In this document: positions 54,729 to 64,000 of the stretch, in pieces
How the letters are laid out: every line of letters starts with the position of its first letter
Numbering within the stretch: position 1 is the stretch's first letter
Origin: Planoprotostelium fungivorum
Lineage: Eukaryota; Evosea; Variosea; Cavosteliida; Cavosteliaceae
Assembly (NCBI GenBank): GCA_003024175.1
Contig: MDYQ01000041.1
Span: 1 to 64,000, forward strand
Length of the DNA stretch: 64,000 bases
Direction: 5' to 3'
Notes under the pieces: model-generated
The model's input: the letters and a program-made list of their open reading frames with translations, nothing else
Databases searched by the model: none
Told to the model about the DNA's origin: nothing
Position numbers and translations under genes: made by a program

Positions 54729-55080
54729 CTTTGCGAGATCCTGCGTGTATGAAATGATCCCACATCATCGTGTGTGGTGAGTGTCAACAACCTTGGCTTA
54801 AATCTATCTGTTCTGTCTCATCGGTCCATTCGTTGTGTGTAAAGTTGATTTGAATCGTTTGGTCGCTGTAGATACGTCTTCAACGCAGTTTCCGCGATGG
54901 ATGCTGCTATTAATACACATGGAAATTACACTATCTGTCAGGCCTGCCGAATTATGCAGATGGACACAGCAAGAGAAGTACACACGAATCAGCTGTCGTC
55001 AAGAAACAGCAATTTTGAAATTGAACCATTCAAAATAGTCTCGATTTAACAAGTATTTGGTATGGCAGTCGTCGTAAGGC
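54729..55080. promoter_or_regulatory. Intergenic region with R4 promoter block
   Basis: At 54729-54815 this holds the reverse-oriented copy of the receptor B upstream block (AGATTTAAGCCAA, CACTCACCACACACGATG). The rest shows no gene. Confidence 0.45.
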
Positions 55081-58000
55081 TCAATTCCGCATCTTCTGTA
55101 ACTCGATCGTGTGGCTGTTTGAAGACTCCTGCCACACATCAGACAACTCTTCCTCTCGTCTTCTGTCCTCACCTTCTTCTTTCGATGCACGCGATAGACC
55201 AGAACAGAGAAAATGAGAACGAGAAGAAGTCCTCCCACGCTGCAGCAGACGATGATGATGATCAGCTTCGTCTTGTTGCTGCCGCTGTCTTGTGCTGGAC
55301 TGTTGACTGGCTCTGTAGATGACATCTTTTGCTGCGCGCCGACTGAGAAGTTTGTCAAGTGGCTGCTCTGACACACTGTGATGCCAGCATCTACAACGAG
55401 ACTGCAGCCATCACTCGACCACATCTTGTGTGTCTCGTTCCAGTACTGACACACTGCCTCTGTTCTCAGCGTCAGAAAGAGATGACGATCCTGAGTGATG
55501 ATCACCATAGCCAGAGGGTATAGATGCGATCGATCCCATTGTGATGTTGATCAGCTGATCGACTCCTCTGACATCGATCTCTTTGCCTTGTGCGTACACA
55601 CTGACTCCAATGACTGGACTGTATCTGTTCCACCAATGACATTCTATTCGAATATAAACGCTCACATAGTTTCGTTGTGGACAGACTCGAACGGATTGTA
55701 CGATACGGATGATAACGATACAGAAACTGTTCGCACGTTATTCTCAATCATTCAAATAATAATCTACCTTGCTGCTGTGAAGTGAAGACAGAGGCAGGTA
55801 GTGCCACAGCGATGCTGCTGTTCTCTATCTTGTTTGTCACACTCTTTCCACTGCTCAGCTCTGACGTGTTGTACGTCTGCAGCTTGACTGAGACATCTCG
55901 TGTGTTGTACTCGAACGATGTGGTGGACGTGTTGCGTAGCAACGCGAGAACGACGGCAGATATGACTTGTACGGTCTATCTTGTATCAGTCTCTCGCTGA
56001 TCTATTCCTTCTCTCACCTCCGTATTGTTCTGAGCGGCACCATCCAGTATGCCCTGATGACAAGTCACATCACTCTCTTCACATATGTCTCACCTTGGCG
56101 TCATCACTCGATATTCTCGTGTTATTATCGTACAGTTTCTGCACGACGGCACTGATGTTGTTCGCATCGACGATGGCGGTAGTGATGGCCACGTTCATCG
56201 AAGATGATGAGCTGGAGGTGGACGACGTCGTCGATGAATAGAAGCTCGTCGTGGTCGATGGAGGAAGAGTACTGGATGCGGTCGTAGTGGATGATTCTGA
56301 TGCGTAGGTTGTGTTGGATGTCAAGTCTGCAGAGGTAGAGGGGCTTGTCATCGTCGATGTTGAACTGGATGACGTCTCCGTCGTACTCGATGAGGAAGAG
56401 ATCGTGCTGGTGGATGAGCTGGACGTAGAGGATGATGATGATGAGGTGCTCGTTGTGCTGGATGAAGAAGTGGTGCTGGATGATGAGCTGGTCGAGCTGG
56501 ACGTAGTAGAACTACTGCTAGTACTGCTGGAACTGCTGGTACTGGAAGTAGTAGAGGTGCTACTAGTACTGGTGGTACTGCTGGTACTGACAATGAAGCT
56601 ACTGGTACAGAGATACGTCACACTGGCCTTACAAGCCGAGGCCACATCGAGTTGAGAGTTACATGGAAACGAATTGTTCTTCAGCGAGCACGTTCCGGTC
56701 ACGTTGATGAATCCCACAAAAGTGAATTGGTTGTTGCTGAGAGACAGATAGCTCAGATTGGGGAGGCTGGTGTTTCTTCCAGGTACGACACCATCGAATC
56801 GATTCGTCGATAGATCGAGGTAAGAGAGGAGGGGCAGATCGATCAACTCTTTCGGCACACCGCCTAGGTGAAGGTTCAGTCGAATTGAACGATGTGAACG
56901 GAAGGGTTCACCTGTGAATTGATTCTCGGGTAATTGTACGCTGTTTAATTGGGTGAGGTTACCAAAGGAAGACGGTATCGTTCCGTTCAATTGATTTCGA
57001 CTGAGGAAGAGCTGTTGAAGGGCGACGAGATTGGCGATGGCAGCTGGTATCTCTCCACTCAATCGATTCTCGTGGAGCCACAGACTGCGAAGAGAAGAGA
57101 GGCCGCCGATGGTATAGGGTATCGATCCGCTCAGTTGATTGTGGTCCAAGTACAGTTTCTTCAACAGGGAGAGGTTACCGATGGAATTTGGAATGGAACC
57201 GGACAGCTGATTGCCAAAGAGAACGAGAGAAGTGAGAGAGGTGAGGTTTCCCATGGAATCGGGGATGGAACCGTTGAGCTGGTTGTTGTCCAAGTCCAAG
57301 TCTGTCAGAGAAGTCGATTGACCGATGGTGTCTGGAATAGCTCCACGCAGGCGATTTTGAAAGAGCCACAATGTCTTCAGTTGGTTGAGGTTGCCGATGG
57401 TGGAGGGGATGAGACCGCTCAGTTGATTGTAAGACAGACCGAGGGAGACGAGAGAGGTGAGATTACCGATGGATTCTGGAATGGATCCACTCAGTTGGTT
57501 GCCACTGAAATCGAGAGAGGTTAAGAGGGTGAGATCTCCGATGGTGGCTGGGATGGATGAGGACAGTTGATTGGTGCCGAGGTTGATGGTGGTGAGAGAG
57601 GTGAGGCCGTTGATGGAGGCAGGTATGGAGCCGGTCAGTTGGTTGCCGTAGAGGATGAGTGATTGAAGGGATATGAGATTACTGATGGTGGACGGGATGG
57701 ATCCATTCAGCCGATTGTAGCCGAGATTGAGGCTGAGGAGGGAGGAGAGGTTGCCGATGGAATCGGGGATGGGACCGCTCAGGAGATTGTTGAAGAGAGA
57801 CAGGGACTGGAGGGAATGAAGATTACCGATGGAGTCAGGGATGATTCCAGTGAGCTGATTGGCGCGAAGATCGAGGGAGGTGAGGTGAGTGAGATCTCCG
57901 ATGGAGGGAGAGAGAAAGCCTGTCAGACCTCGATTGAGCTGGATGGAGGTTGGAAATGATCCAGAGGCATCGCAGGTCACACCGATGTAATCCGTCTGAT

Positions 58001-58263
58001 TGCAGATCTGAAAGACATTAACTCCGTTTCTCCCTTCCATTGCTCACATTCGATCCCAACCAATATTGCGGTGGCCCTATATTCTCAATCAGATATAGAT
58101 CAAGGTAAATTACGAAGTAAAGGAAGGATTTAAAAGAATGCCTACCATTCATTGCAGCCCAGATGGTCTGCATTGTCCCCACCACACCTACGGCCTTGCT
58201 ATATCCGATGAACGAAAGGAGGAACAGACAGAAGAGCATCCGAGTGGACCTCATGTGAGCCAT
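55081..58263 (-). CDS. Receptor R3: LRR-GAIN/GPS-TM without kinase
   Basis: The signal peptide is MAHMRSTRMLFCLFLLSFIG and the LRRNT is complete (MQTIWAAMNG; ICNQTDYIGVTCDASG). About 14 regular LRRs follow (57930-56900), then a last LRR after an intron (LDLSTNRFDGVVPG), a Cys pair and a stalk of more than 100 residues, mostly Ser/Thr. The GAIN-like domain (about 55990-55500), GPS and TM are almost identical in sequence to those of R4, including the Cys-to-Ser change (CQSSHLTNFS). The reading frame ends at SHTIELQKMRN after the juxtamembrane intron, so the kinase domain is missing. R3 and R4 must share one truncation event followed by duplication or conversion of the 3' half. The LRRs of the two are much more different. 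Confidence 0.78.
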
Positions 58264-58687
58264 CTTCTCCCGATCTAAAATGGTGTTTGCGGTAGATTAA
58301 GTAAAACCAGACTACCTGTCACGCCGGTCAGGCCGAAACGTAGACAAATACACCAAGGAAAGTACCTACACGTCAGCTGTCGACGTAGAATTGTAGGATA
58401 GCGAGAGGTCAAAAAATTCGTTCCACACTTGTCATAGAGATCGATGAGGTGACGGAGCTCTTCTATCATCTGAACAGATCGATTCCATCAGCAACCTGAA
58501 CTCCCTCTACTATTCGAACCTCTGCACGATCAGCTGGTGGACCTCACCGCTCATGCGTCACTGTCACTCTGTGTAGAACCAGATATCATTGTGGAGGTGA
58601 TCGGAACGCCTCTGCTGTTTCTTCCCACGAGACCAAACACACCACCGCATTTTCTTCGTCTCTATCGGGTGGGATGCGTTCTTTATC
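58264..58687. other. Intergenic region between receptors R3 and R2
   Basis: No gene or repeat is seen. It should contain the R3 promoter and the 3' end of R2. Confidence 0.35.
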
Positions 58688-61600
58688 TTATCTCATATAA
58701 ACTTCCTCCGTGTGGATCTCCTCTTTCGCTTCCTCCTTCTCCACTGCAACCCTATCGCTCAATTCTCTCAGACTCGGTCTCTCTTCTCTCCTCTTCGTGC
58801 AGTCTGTGATCAGCCCCACCACTCTCTCGTCCATTCTCTCGTCGGCTGTCACTTGCACATGTAACTCTTCCTTTCTTGTCGTGTCGTAGAGATGAAAGTT
58901 ATCGGTGACCATGGACCACAGGAGCACTCCGACGTTATAGACGTGTCCACTGGCTGTGTATCTCTTGTCTTCGATCACCTCTGGTGCCTGGAGATCGAAT
59001 TGTGAGTCGAAAGAATTAATTCAGCGGACGAGATGAATCTCACCGTGTAGAATTGTTGGAGAATTTCAGATGGACAAGGAGAAGATTCTGCGACGATACA
59101 AGAGAGACCGTTCCACTTGGCCGTCATCCCGTTCATCAGTATCTGTTCTTTTGTTGGAACGTGAACACCAAAATGAGACCGCGATACCTTCTTTGGCACT
59201 ACAGAAACGTGTACCATGCCCATGGATGATATGTACGATAGTCCTTTGCTGACTCCCTCGCAACTATTCGAATGTCAGAATTTATCTCACCATCGAAGCC
59301 AACACTACAAGAAGATGAAGATGACGACTCACATTAGGAACATCATGTCTACGGTCAGTTCGGGCTGAGAAGAGAGGAAGTGATGGAGGGTGTCGTCGTT
59401 CATCCATTCAGTCATGACATGACGTTCTGTATCTTTCAGTTCATTGTGGCTTAGGGTAGTATGAGCGTGATACCGATCGAAGCCATGTGATGACGGTGGT
59501 GATGCATGAGATGGGGATTGTGATGAGGTGATCCAGATGATGTGATGATCAGAAGGAACAAATCGTTTCACCTTTCAAGCTTTGACCGAGATACTGTACG
59601 ATATTTGGATGATGTACTCCCTGACTCTGTCACTTCTCTCTTCTCTCTCTTCTTCTTACCTTCATCACATCACACTCTCTGTCTATATCGATGCCTCCGA
59701 TGAGCTTCTTGACAGCCACAACAGTCGTCTCTTTGTATATGCTCTTCCACACTTGTCCTCTCTTTCCTTCTGCTATCATCTTCTCTAACTCAATGCCATC
59801 CGTGTCTACCACCACAGATAAGTTCGTCTCCGTATCATCCTACACCCTTTCAGATCCATTCTATTTCTCATTTACTCACTCTCTTGTATCGATACACCTT
59901 GCGATAGGCCAAGAGAGAGACGATGAGAATGAAAAGAAGGCCTCCCACGACGCAGCATGCGATGATGATGAGCTTTGTCTTGTTACTACCGCTGACTTGT
60001 GATGGACTGTTGACTGGCTCTGTGGCTGCTGCTCTCGGTTGAGCACCGATGGAGAAGTTGGTGAGGTGACTGCACCGACAGGTCGTCACATTTGCATCTA
60101 CAACGAGGCTGCAGCCGTCTTTCGACCATAAACCATGTGTCTCGTTCCAATACTGACACACTGCCTCTGTTCTCAGCGTCAGAGAAGATGATAACGTTCA
60201 TCAGTAATGATCACCATAGCCAGAGGGTATAGATGTGATCGATCCCATTGTGATGTTGATCAGCTGATCGACTCCTCTGACATCGATCTCTTTGCCTTGT
60301 GCGTACACGCTGACTCCAATGACTGGACTGTATCTGTTCTTCTATCAGATGAAGATCTCATAAACGCTTACATGATTCCGTTGTAGATGGACCCGAACGG
60401 ATTGAACGATATGGACGATAACATTACAGAAACTGTTCTGGCATCAACATACTCTTCTCTTTCCATTCACCAAGCAAACATTTCTTCACCTTGCCGTTCA
60501 GAACCCAAGGTAGACAAAGGAAATGTCACAGCGATGTTGCTGTTCTCTATCTTGTTTGTCACACTCTTTCCTCCACTCAGCTCTGACGTGTTGTACGTCT
60601 GCAGCTTGACTGAGACGTCTCGTGTGTTGTACTCGTACTGTTGAGAATTGCCTACTGGATCGTCATACATCTGTCTCAGATTCAATTCATCTCACCTTCG
60701 CCTCATCGGTCGATATCTTCGAGTTGTTATCGTACAGTCTCTGTAACACATAGTTGGGATTGGGATCGATCTTGGTTGCCGTCGATGTAATGCTCATCGT
60801 CCTATGCGTCTGATCAGATGTCATTGATGTAGAGGTGTTGTCCGATGAGGTTCCTGATGTGATAGGATCCATCGATGTAGTCGCACAAGTTCCATTCATC
60901 ACGGAGCATCGGGTGGACATGTTTGGCGATGTGCCACACATGAACAGATCTTCATCCAATGAACAGGTTTCAGTCACGTTGATGAAGCCCAAAGATGTAA
61001 ATCGGTTGCCATAAAGATTGAGAGAAGTAATGCCCGGCAGGCTGACGTTCCTTCCTGGTACGGCACCATAGAGTTCGTTGAGACATCCAGATGGTACAGC
61101 AAGGGCAAATTGATGATTCCTCGGGGCACACCATCTGCGACAGATGAACTCACGCTAAATCACATCGTTCACCAGATAATTGATTGCTGGATATCTGAAT
61201 GTTAGACAACTGCTTGAGGTCACCCAATACGGTAGGAATCGTTCCGCTGAGTCGATTCTCGTGTAGCCAGAGAGTGGTGAGAGAGGTGAGTTTACCGATT
61301 GATTCGGGAATATTTCCGGTCAGTTGGTTTTGATACAGATGAAGATCTTGCAGTGATAAGATGTTCCCAATGGTGGAGGGGATGCTGTCGTTCAGGTGGT
61401 TGTATTGAAAGTTGATGGACTTGAGATTCTTCAGATCGCCGACGGCAGAGGGTATCGATCCCACGAGTTGCCACCGAAGGATATGGATGAGAGGGAGTAG
61501 AGTGTACCGATGGAATCCGGAATCGATCCGTTCAATAGATTGCTGCTCAAATCGAGGGAATTCACAGAGATGAGGTTTCCGATGCAATCCGGGATGCATC

Positions 61601-62218
61601 CACTCAGTCGGTTGCTGCCGAGATTGACCTTCTCAAGAGAGGTGAGGCGACAGAGACCGGATGGGATAGAATGATTCAATTGATTGTTGGGTAACCACAC
61701 GTCCAGAAGGAGAGAAAGTCGACCGATGGTATCGGGGATGGGTCCGATCAATCGATTGCGTCCTAGACGGAGCGTAGAGAGGGACGAAAGCTGACCGATG
61801 GTATCGGGGATGGGTCCGTTCAGTTCATTTTCGCTGAGATCGATGGAGGTGAGATTGATGAGAAGTCCGATGTCTGGATGGAGGTAGCCCATCAGACCTC
61901 GTCCAATGAGACTGATTCGGACGGGCCCAAATTTAGAGGGATCGCAGGTCACACCGATGTAATCTGTGGAATTGCAGATCTGAAAGAAATCATCTCCACA
62001 ACTCCTCATTTCAATCGCTCACATTTGGCCCCGTCCAATATTCTCCATTTGACTCTATGATGGATCAGTAAGGAAGGATGAATGAGAGGAAGAGATTACC
62101 ATTGAGGGCTGTCCAGATGTTCCGCATCGTTTGCATTTCAACAGCCATGCTGGTTTGGAATACCGAAAGAAAAAAAAGATACATGGATTAACATCCAGAT
62201 CAGTCTGATTCGTTGCAT
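58688..62218 (-). pseudogene. Receptor R2: LRR-GAIN/GPS-TM-pseudokinase, decaying
   Basis: The kinase-like domain is readable (IAEGKRGQVWK, VAVKKLIGG, HVSVVPKK in place of HRD, SCIV in place of DFG, APEVIEDKRY). So are the TM helix and GPS (CQYWNETHGLWSKDGC ... CRCSHLTNFS). Three defects are seen. First, the signal-peptide exon (MQRIRLIWMLIHVSFFSFG) needs a one-base shift, next to a run of eight Ts, to reach MQTMRNIWTALN. Second, the LRR block breaks frame near 61470 after SISFGGN, consistent with loss of one CAAC unit. Third, an in-frame deletion removes the VQVISAVVLALLRNTS strand of the GAIN core (GNSQQYEYNTRD). Sequence errors could explain the first two. Its 5' half is sister to that of left receptor D, and its C-terminal part resembles receptor A. 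Confidence 0.7.
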
Positions 62219-62707
62219 CTCCAGGCTGCGTGGCGTGTTTTTGTCGTTTGTAACGATCCCCTCTTCTTCCCCTCGTTCCTAAGAACGTGGATGGGGAGTT
62301 ACTTCTCGACATCCTCTCATTCGAAACGTAAACCGCTCACACCTCCAAGGTTGCATGTCTCCCTGCAAGAGATTGAACTACCCAAGACATGGTATCATCT
62401 GAGGTTTGAGATGTGATGTGACTAGATATTGAACATAATGATCCCGAGACCTACAGGACTGGATGTGATCTGAGGTCGGTGTCGCGAGATATTCTGGAAC
62501 AGAAATAAAACGATTCAATCGAATATATTTATTATCGATCATCTAGGGTGCTCTGTATGACCATAGTACAGATGGACGAAGCCACAGTGTCCGTGAAGGA
62601 CGTGTTGAAGAGGAATCGATATTCATCAGTGATGGACGTGAACATGGGAAAGGAAATTGTGTCGTAACGCTGATATGATGAGACAACTTTATTAAAGGCT
62701 CCGTGAA
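62219..62707. other. Intergenic region between receptors R2 and R1
   Basis: No gene is seen. The part next to 62708 is homologous to the stretch after left receptor C (CTTTATTAAAG; poly(A)-like on the minus strand). This shows that the C-D junction on the left corresponds to the R1-R2 junction here. Confidence 0.45.
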
Positions 62708-64000
62708 TCAAACGAACGTGGAACGCGTAAATCTCGAATGCACCGCCATTCTCTTCGTCAATTCCTTCAGGCTCGGCCTCTCTTCTTCTCTCCTCTTCGT
62801 ACACTCCGCGATCAGCTCCGCCACTCTCTCATCCATCGTCTCATCCACTGTCAGTATTACTTCTGTCTCTGCTTCTCGCGCTGTCTCGTAGAGATGATGA
62901 CTGCCGGTGACCATGGACCACAGGAGCACACCGACGTTATAGACGTGTCCACTGGCTCTGTATCTCTTCTCTTCGATCACTTCGGGTGCCTGATCATCAT
63001 CTTCAGTAGGATCCCGACACGTCGTCCTCACCGTGTAGAAATAGCTCATTTCAGGTGAATGAGGGGAAGATTCTGCGACGATACAAGAGAGGCAGCTTAA
63101 CTTGGCCGTCGTTCCATTCAGAAGAATCTTTCTCTCGGTCAGATTCATCTTATTAAAGATTCTGAAATAGAGAGGTGACGTCACCTTGTTTGGCACGACA
63201 GAAATGTGTACTAAGCCCTGTGATGCAATGTACGACAGTGCATCGCTCACCTTCTGGCATCTGTTTTCACGTCACATCTTCTCTCTTATAATGTATCACA
63301 CACATGCTGAGCATTGCTTCTACTGTAGGTTGAGGCTGAGAAGCGAGGAAATCGTGGAGAGTGCCGTCATTCATCCATTCCATCACGATATATCTTTCTG
63401 TGTATGTTCAGTCTTTCATCCACGTTACAAGTATCTTCAAACGAAGACTGACCTAACAAATTTCGACCGAGATATTGTACGATGTTTGGATGATGCAGTG
63501 TCTGCCTGTGTCACTTTTCCCTCATCCTCTCTGTCATGTCCTCTCACCTTCATCACATCACACTCCTTATCGATGTATATACCTTCGATCAGCTTCTTGA
63601 CAGCCACAACAGTCGTCTCTTTGTATATGCTCTTCCACACTTGTCCTCTCTTTCCTTCCCCTATCATCTTCTCGAATTCGACGCCCTCCGTGTCTACGGT
63701 GGTGAAGAAGAAACCCGTTTCCGTATCATCCTACATATGAATGTCATTGTAGATCATAACCGTTCGACTCACTCTCTTGTATCGATACATCCTACGATAA
63801 ACCAGAAAAGAGACGACGAGAACGAGAGGAAGTCCAATTAGAACGAAGCAGACGGTGATGGCTACGAGCTTCGTCTTGTTGCTGCCTCCTTCGGTCGGTT
63901 GATCGACGACACGTTCCGTGGGTATCAATCTCTGCTGTATGCCGATGGAGAAGTTGGTGAGGTGACTGCACTGACAGATCGTCACGTCTGCATCTACAAC
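62708..64000 (-). CDS. Receptor pseudokinase R1 (3' part: GPS, TM, kinase-like)
   Basis: This is the 3' part of a receptor that continues past the right edge. The visible part starts inside the GPS (TICQCSHLTNFS), followed by the TM helix KLVAITVCFVLIGLPLVLVV and a juxtamembrane segment. The kinase-like domain has GEGKRGQV, VAVKK, alphaC Glu, HISVVPNK in place of HRD, SCIV in place of DFG, APEVIEEKRY and the end RMAVHSRFTRSTFV. It is nearly the same as receptor C on the left in all these parts, including the distinct TM helix, so R1 and C are mirror partners. Confidence 0.82.

Noticed and set aside
56949-57959. Open frames on the plus strand opposite the LRR blocks, rich in DGxGDG-like repeats
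   Set aside because: They mirror the periodic LRR codons on the minus strand, occur opposite every LRR array here, and show no start context or domain.
58537-58809. Plus-strand frame of 90 residues at 58.5-58.8 kb
   Set aside because: It overlaps the R2 kinase end in antisense and has no recognisable features.

Overview
The window is nuclear DNA of a unicellular eukaryote. Genes are split by very short introns (mostly 40-60 nt, usually GTGAG...CAG, with one probable GC-AG intron). AATAAA-type signals follow several stop codons. The gene set mixes plant-like LRR receptors, F-box/MORN, filamin, SMYD-like and SSU-processome genes. This points to a free-living protist. An amoebozoan of the protosteloid type is my best guess, by inference only. 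I saw no prokaryotic operon, virus-like element or transposon with readable coding capacity.

The layout is a large inverted arrangement. The left flank (1-11.9 kb, + strand) and right flank (46.9-64 kb, - strand) hold tandem arrays of one receptor family. Its members have a signal peptide, plant-type LRR ectodomain, Ser/Thr-rich stalk, GAIN-like domain with a complete GPS motif, one transmembrane helix and a kinase-like domain. Every kinase-like domain I could read lacks the catalytic HRD Asp and the DFG motif, so these look like receptor pseudokinases with an adhesion-GPCR-style self-cleavage module. Two adjacent members on the right end before the kinase domain, one on the left is a deleted chimera, and one on the right is decaying.

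Inside the arrays lie two mirrored arms (about 12-20.1 kb and 37.6-46.8 kb). Each carries JMJD8, an unrecognised small gene (broken on the right), WDR43/UTP5, a RING + UBE2Q-like E2 fusion gene, and a secreted LamG-type protein (whole or nearly so on the right, collapsed on the left). A tract of about 4.1 kb covering WDR43 and the RING-E2 gene appears identical in the two arms. It ends within a few bases of the two stop codons, while flanking DNA differs visibly.

The centre (20.3-37.5 kb) is single copy. It holds an F-box/MORN gene, a four-helix membrane protein, a second F-box gene, a His/Gly-rich protein with a CaaX-like end, RNase HI, an ankyrin-repeat gene, a GtaA-type glutaminase with an inserted PAN/Apple-like module, a receiver-domain/charged-coil/filamin gene and a SMYD-like SET gene. 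A 14-nt palindrome, CTACAACGTTGTAG, recurs in introns of unrelated genes and usually sits about 10 nt from the 5' splice site.
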